From: Agrocybe praecox
Lineage: Eukaryota; Basidiomycota; Agaricomycetes; Agaricales; Agrocybaceae
Length of the DNA stretch: 64,000 nucleotides
NCBI GenBank assembly: GCA_964017145.1
Contig: OZ024850.1
Coordinates: forward strand, 3,449,618-3,513,617
Reading direction: 5' to 3'
The notes beneath the pieces were generated by a model. That model was not told the origin of the DNA, did not search any database, and saw only the letters and a program-made list of their open reading frames with translations. Position numbers and translations under genes: made by a program. Below, piece after piece: positions 1 to 12,984 of the stretch (positions within the stretch are counted from its first letter, which is position 1; every line of letters begins with the position of its first letter).

Positions 1-479
1 TATACCCACGCGATAAAAGCTAATACGTCTCCGAGTGAGTCGAGGAATGACCATGTTGCTAATTGAAAGCGCCATGTTCTCTAATGTTTTACGGAATGGG
101 ATCAATAACTTTTTTTCAGTCCGTCAATCACCGTTGCCACCAATATCGAGAGATACTTGAAGCTTGGGTCCACGTTTGACGATCAACTTTCAGATTTCAA
201 CCTTGGATTGTTAGTCGCGATCACATTTGGATTACATAACAACTACTACTTAACTAGTGATCAATGAGAATATGGGTCAGTAAATTTCGTCCTTTTACTC
301 GAAGTTTTAATACAACTAGGACATTCTTCCAAAAAATATGACACACTTCAGGGTCGTAAAACACATAACGGTTTTTCTGGGCCAGAAATGTTCCCGAGTT
401 TACACCGTCCTTGCCGAGATTGCCGCACTTGCCGCACTGGGATGGCGCCGCAAGCAGAGGCAAATAAGTAAAGTCTAGA
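1..479. other. Left edge, no gene recognised
   Basis: I see no convincing exon, RNA gene or repeat here. Short open frames exist on both strands but show no family motif. Confidence 0.4.
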
Positions 480-487
480 CCATCATG

Positions 488-830
488 CAGTGATGTGCGG
501 TTAATAACCAAAGTAACTGGTTATGGTTACTTAACCATAACCAGTTATTAACCAGTTACGTTGGTTAATTAACCATTAACTTTACCACGATGTCAGCACG
601 TATCGGTAAATTGTCTACCGGATAGCCGGTGTGCGCAAAATCAATGCGATGGATGACCAAGATTTTGACTGAGCGTACGCATTCGTGGTTGATGGCTCGG
701 ACTTTAAAACTACGTGACCACCTACTAGTTTTGGCAGTTGGTTAATAGTTAACCGTAACCATTAACCATCAGTAACCATCAGTAACTGGTTACTTAACCA
801 TTAACCAGTTACTTAACCGGCACAACACTG
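488..830. mobile_element. hAT-type MITE, non-autonomous
   Basis: The element begins CAGTGATGTGCGGTTAA and ends with the near reverse complement, TTAACCGGCACAACACTG. An exact 8-bp direct repeat CCATCATG flanks it (480-487 and 831-838). A CAGTG terminus plus an 8-bp target duplication is the signature of the hAT superfamily. The subterminal arms (about 498-590 and 738-818) are packed with short TAACCAGT/ACTGGTTA words in both orientations, the usual dense subterminal binding-site pattern. At 343 bp there is no room for a transposase, so it would depend on an autonomous hAT elsewhere. Confidence 0.88.
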
Positions 831-838
831 CCATCATG

Positions 839-3800
839 TATGTACATCGTACGATTTACAATTACATACCTGACCATCATTTCAAACGTTCACTTCGCTG
901 TTCCCCTTGCTGTTTCCCTCTAATTTTCTTTCAACCGCTAGCGCGTCTGCGAAATCGTTCCTTGCGTGCCTTCCCATTCTACACCTGGTGACCTGAACAC
1001 ATGGACGGGAATTCCAATCCGATATGCCCAAGCGGGCTTAACCTAGTCAAAACAGTACTTCGGCCCAGTAGAATTCTGGGATCGCTGTGAACTCGCAAAG
1101 GACGTCCTGCGAACGCTCCTTAGTACGTGTAGGAACTTAAAAACCTCGGGAACCTCGGACGATAGGATTGTCTATGGAGTGTGAAGTACTCGAAGTTGGA
1201 TGAGCTGGCGACTCGGAGCGCAATGGCGCAGTTAGCTGGTAGGTCAATTCTACGGTTTACAAATATTAGACTTATTCTCATTCTCTTCAGATTCTTGGAA
1301 TAAAGTCCTTCAACCACCGATGTGATTCGCAAGTTTGGCTGCTTGTATCAATTTTCGAGTCACCTCGGCTTGCATCTTAGGATTTCAGTTGACGATAGGA
1401 GGGCTGACAAATAGGAAAAGAATGCTAAGCGGACTATAGTACGTCAATCTCCTGCAACTTTCTTATTAGAAGAACTGACTAGTCTTCTCAGAAGCCTTTT
1501 CTCTATCCCTCGTTGTTTCTATGCTCGCGCCACCTCAGCGTTCAGCGTTAGGCGCCGACAAACCCTCGGAATTAGCTTCAACCTTCTGCGTATGGGCATC
1601 GTTCATTTCAGAGCAAATCTTTAATCGTACGGTCTTCGTGCTTGGTTTTACTCTCGACCTTATTCTCGATGCCCCTCGTACGCCGCCTCCTCCCCATATC
1701 AATCCATTGTCTTATCGCTGGCTTATAATTTGATGACAGCTTCAGCTCTTCTCCTATCCCAAGCAACGCCATTTGAACAACTGCTTCGCCACCGAGTAGG
1801 CGCCTTCGCTTTCCGTCATTCTCAACAGGCTCTCTATTTCGCTGAAAAGGATTTCTTGATTATTTGTACGGAATCCTACCCTTTGAAACGACCATCCATG
1901 GATTCTTCACATCATAGTGAGGCATGGAGCTTTCCATCTATAATGATTCTTATTTGACACTTCCGTTACGATGTCCAAAAAGTATCCCATGTCTGTCGCC
2001 ATTGGGAGGACGATCATATTCTTGGTTTCGATGGGACGAATATTAACTATACCCATCATCTTCTTATGCACTCCAATGTGCTCTTCTTCTTATCTGACCC
2101 CGTTCACTCGTATTCTTGGTTCGGACATTATGGTACGTTAAATTCATGCGTGCCTTCCCAAATTGCATCTCATACATTCTTTTTGCTCAGTACGACGTCC
2201 TTTGTCTACCTCCTGTTAGAATCTTTTTGAATTATTTCGTATTTCACACTAAATCGGACTCGTTTATCATTCTTTGCTCCCCTTATATGGGGTAGGAGGA
2301 ACGGCAGTTTCACTGATGGTAAGTCTGGTTGCTCATACACCTCCCTAACTACCTTCGGTACACCCAGTTCCACCTGAAAATGCATTACATGAAGGCACAA
2401 TTTGACACTCGACTGAGGCTACGCTTTAACCTTAGGCTCTGACTAGGTTTTCTCAACATTCTAGCTCTCTGATGGATCCCGCCATATGAGCAGAAGAGTC
2501 CGCTTTAGATCTGCGACTGGGATGCGTAAGCCCTCTAGGCTCCGTCCCGCGTTCTAATCACGGTGAATTCGAAACACGAATGTCCCAGCAGTACTAACAT
2601 TGTAACGCAACGGATATGATTGGAAGGTTGTGAAACCTGGTGCCCATTGTATCTGTCCGTGGTCATTTTACGCTATTTCTGTGTGCCTCGGTATTCATCG
2701 TGAGAGTCGCACATCCTTGCCTTCGGAACATGTCCGAGAAGGGCGTCTCCTAGCGGTCAATTGCATATTGAAAACAATTGCCGGAATAACTATCTACGCG
2801 AAATTCCAGGTGTTTTAAGGTATGTAATGAAGTTGGGACATGCCATTTTCGAGGTTGAGTAAGGCAAGCCGATACTGTGACTGGTGCTGTGGTAAACAAA
2901 GGCGCAAGGTCTAATCTCTGAATGATTGTTAATAGATAGACGCCCATTTTGCGTATGCAGTTTTGATCGAGGGATCAATGTCCCGGAAAGGTGGCTCGGA
3001 TTATTTTTTCCGTAGTAAGGGCTTCTCTGCTCCACTTGGCTGGGATGGCACGGCTGTAGTGCAGTAAAGTCCCTGAAGGCCTGATGTGACGGGATTTTTA
3101 GTCTATTTTTATTCTGAGTGTGTGATTTTCCGCGAAGTCGGCAGCTGTTTCATCCGCTTGGCAATCGCACGATCTCGAGACATTTAGAAGCATTTCGATC
3201 GTTTTCTATTATAAGTCAGAGAAATTTCCTCAATAGCTATCTTATTCTGGTTATCACTTCCTTGATACTGATCTTCAGAACCGCCAGCACTACTTACCCG
3301 ACATAACAAAGAAGTACTTATGAGAATCTGTCGGAATAACGTCTGTTTTTATGGATTTTAAACCAATATCCATTGTACTTCGATAACCGTTGGAGCAGTC
3401 CAGGATGCAGCTAAAGGCGTAGCTGGGCTCGGAAGCGCGTCGAGCAGCCTCGCACGATGGCAGTAATGGGCAAAGGATGGCTTGGATTCGGCTATGTACG
3501 CGTCGAGGTCACATAGAGTCTGTACACGATCTAATCTAATCAGACCGGTTGCACTGCCACACCGTCTGCTTTTTAATACACGAATCAATAATAATAATAA
3601 TGGATGGCAGGTATACATTATTCTAACAAACCCTATAGACTACCATTGCTTCTATTGAAATGTCTCGGATGTCTGTGGGTAACTTTTTCGTAAGGCGTCA
3701 TAGAAGGCCCGACTTGGGACAAAGTGCTACCCATGGGCTCATCAACCTATCCAGATGACTGGAAACTACGAAGCGTTTACGTTTGCGTTTCAATTTTATC

Positions 3801-4022
3801 ATGACCACGGGCCTGAAAATTCTGTTTTCGGCATCTTTATGTCTCCCCTTGTCATGTCTATAAAATTACCATGGTGTAAGAATTGTTGTTTATATATATC
3901 TCACGTGAAATTTGACGCGTTATCCATCTATCGACGAAGGGAAACAGCTTATTCTGGCCTAGTATCCGCGGCTGAAACTCGTCTGCTGTCGTGTACTATT
4001 TCTAATCGTAAAAGAGGCATCA
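839..4022. other. Intergenic, no gene recognised
   Basis: Only short open frames are present. The pair at 1521-1957 (+) overlap but show no family motif. One stretch (about 3424-3567) is a repeat shared with 47.8 kb, listed separately. I cannot support a gene here. Confidence 0.4.
3424..3567. repeat. Dispersed repeat shared with 47.8 kb
   Basis: About 140 bp match 47816-47965 in the same orientation. Shared words include GAGCAGCCTCGCACGATGGC, GGCTATGTACGCGTCG and GGTTGCACTG. No inverted ends or target duplication were seen, so its class is unknown; it may be a fragment of a larger transposon or an old segmental duplication. Confidence 0.6.
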
Positions 4023-4690
4023 ATGGCCCTCACTGCAGTTGCCTATCTTTCATCGTAGCTGTCGCCCTCGCTGCCACCCAGGAATCATACGCATATTACT
4101 GCGGTACCTTGAACTTGAATGACAAGTTTGAGTTACTTCGAATCATTGTATTTTTCTTCAACAGCGTTGTTCCCCATCGTTGACCTCTTGCAGATCCAGC
4201 TCTTCGATGCAGTCAAATATGGCGAAGAGGCATACGTTACTCTTCATCTCTCCTTCCACGATGCCACTGGATTCCCTATTCATGGTGAGATTTACCTTAT
4301 CAGTTAACCTATATGAAAATCACGCATTTTGTAGGTGGTAAGGGAGGAGGTGCTATCTTGGCTTTCAACAAGGCCGAAAATTCACTCCGTAAGTTTCAAG
4401 TAAATAGCGTAATTAATGATTCCCAACCCGCGTTTGTTGCTTAAAAGACGCGAATGGAGGAATCGACGACATCACTAATCACCGGTTTCCCGTCTTTTGC
4501 AATCTGGATTGACTGCCGGAGACATGTAAGTCGTTTATTGAGAGCTCGGCACTTTAACGACGCTAACATCAACTCCAGCGTTCACCTGGCGGCCGCCGTT
4601 GGTACTACAAACTGCCCCGGTGCACCGAGACTCATATTTCCATAGCCCGGGATCTTAAGGGTCCAGGGAACATCCTTGATTTTCTATTTA
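4023..4690 (+). pseudogene. Dead class II peroxidase copy
   Basis: This is a degenerate copy of the intact peroxidase at 6749. The signal-peptide exon, the distal-haem exon, the GGKGGG exon, the ANGGIDDIT exon and the HLAAAVGT exon follow in order, with introns at the same places. It is broken in several ways. A stop and frameshift lie in the signal peptide (about 4050). The distal catalytic Arg is replaced by His (HLSFHDATG). The DGS calcium ligands after GGG are deleted. A frameshift lies near 4500. Everything from the middle of exon 5 (about 4635) is missing, and the sequence rejoins at a CCCGGGATCTTAA block that matches the region just after the intact gene's stop (about 8256). The proximal His is therefore lost. 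It appears to be a tandem duplicate, about 2.7 kb upstream in the same orientation. Confidence 0.88.
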
Positions 4691-6669
4691 TAACATATTT
4701 GATTCAAATTGTACGACATAATCCCCTTTTACATGCTGGTGATTGCCGTCTGTTGAGCCAATCATAGCGCAGGGAGAGATGACTAAGTGTTCGATGACCA
4801 ATTAGGAATTAAATTTTGGTTCGTTTTGAACCAGCGTCCACCATCGTTATTGTCCAAAAATTCTCGATACAAACTGCTTAGTCTTTCGTGAAACGTTCTT
4901 TCCACGGGTGTCACACTTTGTGAGCTCGACAATATAGTTTCGTATAGAGTCGAACTGTCTCAAAAATCGTTATTGACCGCCTGGACGCTCCCATCGCGCG
5001 AAAACCCTAGACTATCGAGTTACGCAAGCACTGTGCGTTTTTGCCTTTATTTGCGAACTGGAATCGACTCTTGGTAATTTTATTTAAGCTTCTCGCGTTT
5101 TGATTGAATTAGGTCACTTCTCATCGCCGCGTACTTTCCCCTCAAACGAAAGGACGTCTTATACATTTATCAACGTGCTTGAGGTAATTATCCCACCGCT
5201 TCTTTTATAAAGGAGGACAAGAACTGAAATAGTCATGTTGTTTTAGGGCATTATAAGAGTTCTCTGCCCGTCTACCTCCACTATGCTCTTGGTGGCGTTC
5301 TATTCCTGTTTCAGACAATTTCGGTTATTCATGAAACCTTCGCCGATGCGCTCAGCCTGATATTACCCGACCTCCCGTTTGGCATTTTTTTGCGGGCTTT
5401 GCTTCTCGATACTGGCAAAAAAGCAAATCAGCTGTAGGCTACTTTTTATGAGCCTTAACGTTGCTCACGTCAAAGAGACAGTTCTTTCCGATTGGATTGT
5501 CTTCCGGTACATCTCTCATGTTTGTATTAAGGAGCATACAACGCATGACGTAGGTGCGTATGCATGATTCAATCCGTCCATTGAGACGGATATTTGCTAA
5601 AATGTTGCAGGTTCTGCTATCTGATTGACGCTCAGCGCTCAACCCCTCAAGGCTCCACCTTTCTCAATAGCACGGAACACATTTACAGCTGCTCGACATT
5701 CCGGTGCTTATATAGCAACGCTTCTGTTGATCTGCATCTGATATACTTAGAGGTACTGCAACGCTATTCTTGAACTGTGTCCGCGGAGGTTATATATCCG
5801 TTATCATACCGTGCGATGATAATTCCTGGGGTGTCACTTTTTAGGAAAGCATTCCTTGGTCCTTGGAACGATGATCCACGCTTGTATACCCAACTCTCGT
5901 TCTTCAATGCGAGTGTTTCCGGCTTCTCACGTTTCGATATCCATTGCAATGGGAGGATGTATTAATGTCGAGGTGGCGAGGCCATGGGACCCGAGGCTCG
6001 AATAGAGAGAATATCTTGTGGATGATAACACGAACATCAACGTGCGGGTGGGTGCATATCTTGCATTATGGCATCCGCGTGGCTAAAATCTGGACCATAG
6101 GTATTCTGCGACACCGAACCAAAATCGCTCTATGTGCTACTCGGGCTAGTTTTCCTTAGTCGATATCCGGTGTGTGTTTTTTGCACCTCCAAATCGATGA
6201 CGCGCATACCTTTACCGACACAACGGGTTTCGAGCAACGTTGTCCAAATTTGAAGCACACTCCGAACCCTCGACTCCGGGCAGTGAGAAAAAAAGGTAGT
6301 TGATCGCTCTCAAAGTCCCAAACATACGATAATTTGTCATACAGTCGCTCAAATAGAGAAAAAAAATTCACGTCAAGTTTCCCTCACAAGTGGAAGCCGA
6401 TTTTACGTCCAGGAATAAGCGGACAAGTGGCTTCTCCCTCTATTCCCGGTTAACCTGAGTCGATGAAAACGCGTCAATGCGAACTGGCCGCCCTGGATAT
6501 ACAACCAAATTTCTCCTCCGTTTGTCCCCTTGAGTGTAGTAGTTATCTCTCATGGAGTCTTTGACGAACCGTTGTTTGGGTGAATCAGGGTACACGCACG
6601 TATCATTTCCTTCTTTGCTCATCTTGACTACTAAGAACTTTTTCATTAGTTATACGAACATCGGAATGA
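4691..6669. other. Intergenic upstream of peroxidase
   Basis: No exon, repeat or RNA gene could be supported in these 2 kb. The last 100 bases hold the peroxidase promoter. Confidence 0.4.
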
Positions 6670-6676
6670 TATAAAA
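6670..6676 (+). promoter_or_regulatory. TATA box of the peroxidase gene
   Basis: TATAAAA lies 79 bases upstream of the peroxidase ATG, a normal distance for a fungal TATA promoter with a short leader. Confidence 0.6.
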
Positions 6677-6748
6677 AGCGAGCAGAAAATTCAGAGGGAG
6701 GTCAGGATACTTCTATATTCTCTCTAGACCGACCAAGTTTACATAACA

Positions 6749-8203
<1,455 letters not shown>

Positions 8204-8889
8204 GTGCCCAATCCGTCAATTAGAATGTCATTTTTTCTAACAGTGTTAACCCAGTCCCGGATCTTAAAGACACAAACGTTGATATTTATCTAAGCCTGCA
8301 CTCGTAGAGATTCAAATTATCTATCCGCTTTGTTTTCTGTATTTTTACTGAGAAAATTGACATCATTTATCAGTTCTTACTCGTCATAAGCTTCTCGCAC
8401 CTCAGATATTATTGTGGACAGTAAATCCTCAAGGTAGTCAAATCCAAGTTACCGTCGCCTCAGGCCTGGTTCCAGCGGTCAAGTTTCTCTCAATTTTGCA
8501 ACACTGCAAGAAACGTAGATGGTTTAGGAGAGAAACACGCATAAAAATGTCTACAAGGCTAGGTAGTCATACAGAAGACGAGGTACGCCTGAGAAAGCGA
8601 GCACCGGGATGGATGACTGACCGACTAATTTTGAAATTCGTAACAAGCGGCATGCGACTGAAGGTATTAAACATAAATGCATCAAGCATGACTTTTGTAC
8701 TGTAGTTCGAAGGTTTAGGCACCTTGGGAATTCTCGCGTTAGATCCATCCGCATGTCATCCTCCATATTAGGTTCCTAGTAGATATGCATGGAAGTAGAC
8801 GTTAACAGAAATTCTTGTAGACTCTGACGGTTATATCTCAGATTGGGTTAGAAGAACGATGCAGTTTTTTGCTCCCACACCAAGGGTCA
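8204..8889. other. Peroxidase 3' flank and left edge of the tandem unit
   Basis: No gene. From about 8730 the sequence becomes homologous to 16870-17030 (shared TTAGATCCATCCGCATG and GGTTCCTAGT), which marks the left edge of the P450 duplication unit. Confidence 0.55.
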
Positions 8890-9398
8890 TGAAACGATGT
8901 GAACCGTCTTGAGTTCGGTTTAAGAGGTGAGGTGAGACGAAATCACCTCGGGGTTCTAAACCTCTTGGTGATGAAGTAGTTGGTAGGAAAAGGAAAGGGC
9001 TATCGGAGACGAGGAAGTGAGTGGCTTGGATAGCGGTCAAAACATAGTGTTGCGTTGCGTGGTTAGATAACGAGGGTGAGACAGGTACTCTATTTCTGCT
9101 GGGGAGTACAAACAAGTAGGACTACGTTTATATATGTAATTCTACCTGTATCGATACTCAGGGGGTAAGATAAGAAATCAAATCGAATAGGAAAGGTTTA
9201 TTTAGGCGAAAAGAAGTTTTCTAAGAGAAATTAAACAAGCGACGGAGAACCCTTAAGGGTGCCTCGCTGGCAGAAAGGAAATAAACTAAAAAGGTAGTAT
9301 AAGGAAAAGGGGGAATGACTTCGGTCCGAAATGTTGGCTCCGCGTCGAGATAGTGTGTTCGTGTCGGTTTCGGGCGTAGCCAAGGTGCGTACCTTACA
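8890..9398 (+). mobile_element. 509-bp solo-LTR-like element, copy 1
   Basis: Starts TGAAACGATGTGAACCG and ends GGTGCGTACCTTACA, so it has TG...CA ends. The 4-bp repeat GTCA flanks it (8886-8889, 9399-9402). The paralogous position near 17038 lacks the insert (CTCCCACC joined to AGGAGTCAGG), giving an empty site. Copy 2 at 50990 has exactly the same length. No coding capacity. TG...CA ends, a short target duplication and no terminal inverted repeat fit a solo LTR; the matching full-length element is not in the window. Confidence 0.8.
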
Positions 9399-9882
9399 GT
9401 CAGGCATTGCCGAGGTCCTCGCTCTCGAGCTTATGGGTCTTATCTTCCGTTTCATTGGTTTAGAAAAGGGGTCTGGTATATGCAATCCCCGAGTAAATGG
9501 TCTGACCCACGGTTGATACATGAGGATCGTCGTCGTGTAGGGTGTCCAGGTGTCAACATAAAAGTGTTTTTGATGCAGCGAGTAAGATATATATGTCAAA
9601 AGTACGCAAATCCCCAAAACCTTGATGTGAATGAAAGAAATGGGTTGATGTATCAAGAATAGTAATATAAACTTGTTATTAAACATTGAACAGCTCGGAA
9701 CTACAGCGGTCTTTTCTATATTCAATCTTGATTTTGATATTTGAAGAGGGTTACAGCCCAAATATACCAAAAATCATTAGGTGAATAGACGTATAAAAGA
9801 CGCCCAAAATGTCGAGTAGGCTTAGCTGCCCAAACACCCAAACCAAGTATAATACATGGAAGAATCGTTTTAAACGCATGAC
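9399..9882. other. Flank of secreted-protein relic 1
   Basis: Homologous to 17030-17539 upstream of the second copy (shared TCAGGCATTGC, GAGTAAATGGTCTGAC and AACAGCTCGGAACTACAGCG). It probably contains the ancestral promoter of the small secreted-protein gene. No coding sequence seen. Confidence 0.5.
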
Positions 9883-9952
9883 ATGAAGTTCGTTGACTAT
9901 CAGGCCCTCAGTGCGCTTCTATTATTATTCATCGTCACTCAGACACAGATGT
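9883..9952 (+). pseudogene. Small secreted-protein relic 1 (signal peptide only)
   Basis: Begins ATGAAGTTCGTTGACTATCA and encodes a hydrophobic leader (ALSALLLLFIVTQTQ) matching copies at 17540 and 39247. At about 9950 it breaks off, and the sequence continues directly into the block that lies 1.4 kb further downstream in the second unit (about 19045). The whole Cys-rich mature part has been removed by one deletion. Confidence 0.75.
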
Positions 9953-10789
9953 TTACATCGTTTCACGATCAAATACAAAAACCTTTTGCCTGGGAGTTGA
10001 ACACAGCTTTCGCGCGTGACAGGCGCGTGTACTAACCGATATACTAGCAAAGACCCCGCCGATAGAACATTTACAATGCCCATAAAACTTTAATGCGGCG
10101 CCCAAAGCCACAGAGATTCTTCGGCTGAAATCGGCATAAAGCGAGGTGTGACATTTGTTACCGTTTCTGTACATGCCGTCACCCCTGAATTCAACGCAAC
10201 GTTCAACATTCAACCTTTGATCCGAACCACCACCATCGCCCTCGATGCTGAGCTGTCCCCGTTGACATTCTGGCTATACGACTCCCAAATATCTGGATAC
10301 TTCTTGTCATTTTTGCGCTAGCTATGAGGACCCATGGCATTCCAACCGCCTAACCGCGCTTGGAATACGTCACAACGCGCTGCGCGTTGTGACTCTTTGC
10401 CGAACAATTCTCTAACCTCCAGGCTTTATTTATGAGGTTGACTGCTGGTACACCATTTCAATAAGTCTTCACCCACACTTTTAAGGTTAGTAGATTATAC
10501 GGTTTGAGTTCACTCGCACGAGCTTTCCATATCTTGTGTAAGTCTGTATTCATGTTCTTATTCAAATTCGTACTACGCACACAATACGGCTTCTTTTTTT
10601 ATATGAAAAACATAACTTCAAATTTTGTCCCAAGACATTATAAACACCCAGATATGAGCGATAGCACTGTAAGCCTCATGTGAGGACATTTCCACGTGCA
10701 CCTATATCTGTCGGAATATCTGGTACGTTTTTACTTTTATATTTAGACCGACTTCTTCGACCTTTTTAGCCCCATCTGTCAGGCGGGAA
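9953..10789. other. Upstream block of P450-1
   Basis: Homologous to 19045-19740 and 41130-41590 (shared CGCGTGACA/CGCGTGGCA and GTGTACTAACC words). No gene seen. The conservation is explained by segmental duplication and by upstream control sequence. Confidence 0.5.
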
Positions 10790-10922
10790 TGTATTGTTCG
10801 GATAAAGTGTGTGAGTGAAACTCACGATTGTCAATGATCCTGTGGCTATATAAAGCCCGGATGATACGATATCAGCTCCTCGCAAGCTCAAGTTATCACC
10901 ACATTCTCTTCACATCAGGGCT
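10790..10922 (+). promoter_or_regulatory. Promoter of P450-1
   Basis: Holds a block conserved upstream of all four P450 genes: TTCGGA, GTCAATGATCCTGTGG, the TATA box TATATAAAG (10847-10855), then CCCGGATGATACGATATCA and a CACATTCTCTTCACATCAGG leader just before the ATG. The TATA box is about 70 bases from the start codon. Conservation of the GATGATACGATATC word right after the TATA box in every copy suggests a shared core-promoter or leader element, although recent duplication alone could explain it. Confidence 0.65.
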
Positions 10923-12984
10923 ATGACATACTACGGCATTGTTCCCCTCTTTCTAATAGGTGCCATGACTTGGTGGATTAAACTGCGTGGTAGGAGACAC
11001 CCGCCTCTGCCACCAGGTCCACCCGCCGATCCAGTAATTGGACACCTTCGCATCATACCAGCAAAAGATACTCACTTGTTCTTCTATGAGTTATCGAAGA
11101 AATACGGTAAGGTCTTTTGTAATAAATTTTCTGATATCATTTCATTAGGTATAAATGTAGGAAAAATCGCGTCGCTGCACATTCCGGGATCCACCATAAT
11201 TGTCCTGAATAGTTTGAAAGCCTCAATCGATCTTCTCGACAAAAGGAGTGCCATATACAGTGACCGGCCACAAAGTCCTGTCATGCTGTTGTACGTATTG
11301 CTTTGACACGATCCCCTTTCGTGAATCATCGAATGCACGTTCATAGGATGGGATGGGTAAACAATGTCGGCTTCTTTCCATACGGGAAAGAATTTATAAA
11401 GCACCGGCGAATGATAAATGACTATTTTCATCAAAATATCGTCTCGAACTACCAAGGATATCAAGTACTCGAAGTTCGTAAATTGATTGAAAACCTGACT
11501 GTCAACCCGGATGCCTTTGAGACACATTTGAACAGGTCTGTTCCATTACTAAGACTCAGTCGTTCTGTAAATCTGTCCTAACCACAAGTAGATATGTGTC
11601 AGCGATCATTTTACGAATCGTCCATGGCCGCGAAATACACACAAACGACGATGCATACATCAAACTCATGTCTGATGCATCATATTGCATCAATAACTGC
11701 GCAACGCCGGGAAGTAACTCTGTCGACCTAATCCCAGCACGTACGCGATCATTTATTTGCCACCATTTGACAGATATTAATTGATCATTTTCAGTTCAAT
11801 ACTTCCCTTCATGGTTCCCTGGGACATATCCTGCTACTCAAGCGCGCGAGTCTAGACCAACGGTGAATAAAATGTATGATGTGCCCTTTGATGATGTTAA
11901 ACGCCAGTTGGTACGCTGCCTTTTTTTTTTGTGTGTCGGCAGATAAACTAAAGAATCATTGACCATAGAAAAAAGGTACTGCTTTGGACTCTTTTCTGGC
12001 CACCCACCTGGAAGGACTCCAGAGGGAAGGGAACGATTACCCGTATCAAGCAGACGATGTCAAGGGTGCAGCAGCAACTTTATATATTGCTGGCGCAGAT
12101 ACGGTCTGTTTTGTTTGATAGAGCTGTGTCTTTTCCAACTGATCTATAGCTTTATGCAGAGCTGGTCAACGCTGTTGATATTTATCCTTGCCATGGTTCT
12201 TCATCCCTCGGCTCAGATACAGGCACAGACTGAGCTTGATAGAGTAATCGGCGCAGACAATTTACCTTACTTTGAAGATCGCGAGCGTCTTCCCCATATT
12301 GAGTGTGTCGTCCAGGAAGTCTATCGGTGGCACAATGCTGTTCCTACGGGTGGGTTTCCGGTATTTTTCCTGTCACTAGTCGACGAGACTCACATGGACA
12401 TAGGGGTTGCGCACCGATCGACTGAGGACGATATATATGAAGGAATGTTTATTCCGAAAGGCTCTATCGTCGTTCCAAATACTCGGTTCGTTCATTTTAT
12501 AAGTTGATTTCTACGCTTAAATTTGATGTGGAATGATTCCTACACTTTACAGCGGCATAACACTGGACGAAGAAGTTTATCAAAATCCACATATCTTTGA
12601 TCCATCACGGTACGGTCGAGGTGAGCCGTACCCCATTGCTCAGTTTGGTTTTGGAAGAAGGTATTATCATGTTCACCACCATTGTCTGATATCTAAATGA
12701 AATTCTAGAATTTGCCCCGGTCGGCATCTTGGCGATGCGACTGTATGGATAGCTATGGCATCGATACTGTCAAAGTTCACTATCTCGCCTGCTCTTGACG
12801 AGGCTGGGAGAGAAATCACTCCATTACAAGAGTTTGAATCCGGGATAACATCGTGAGTTTTCTTTCCATCAGTTCTTTTATGCAAAAATCAAGTTTGCCA
12901 CTCCGTCATAGTCACCCGAAACACTTTAAGTGTATCATTCGCCCACGCGGAAGTGTCACCACCACTCATGAAGAAGAAATTTAG
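10923..12984 (+). CDS. Cytochrome P450, copy 1
   Basis: Haem-thiolate monooxygenase, probably anchored in the ER by an N-terminal helix (residues 3-19) followed by the proline-rich hinge PPLPPGPP (27-34). Eleven exons join without a stop: 10923-11106, 11161-11290, 11347-11535, 11592-11740, 11795-11910, 11969-12103, 12160-12349, 12404-12485, 12553-12660, 12709-12852, 12912-12984, giving 499 aa. Motifs: I-helix AGADT ending at Thr301, ExxR as EVYR (354-357), FDPSRY, and haem loop FGFGRRICPG with Cys430; an intron splits that loop. Intron 1 happens to be a multiple of three and open, but splicing it restores the family pattern KKYGKIASL. It resembles the broad basidiomycete group near CYP64 (O-methylsterigmatocystin oxidoreductase-like); substrate unknown. 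First member of a four-gene same-strand array. Confidence 0.93.

Noticed and set aside
3755..4183. 142-aa plus-strand frame as a gene
   Set aside because: No recognisable motif, and its second half reads the dead peroxidase's first exon in a wrong frame.
10923..11306. Unspliced 127-aa reading of the P450-1 start
   Set aside because: Intron 1 is open and a multiple of three only in this copy. In copies 2 and 3 it is 55 nt, and splicing restores the family pattern KYGKIASL.
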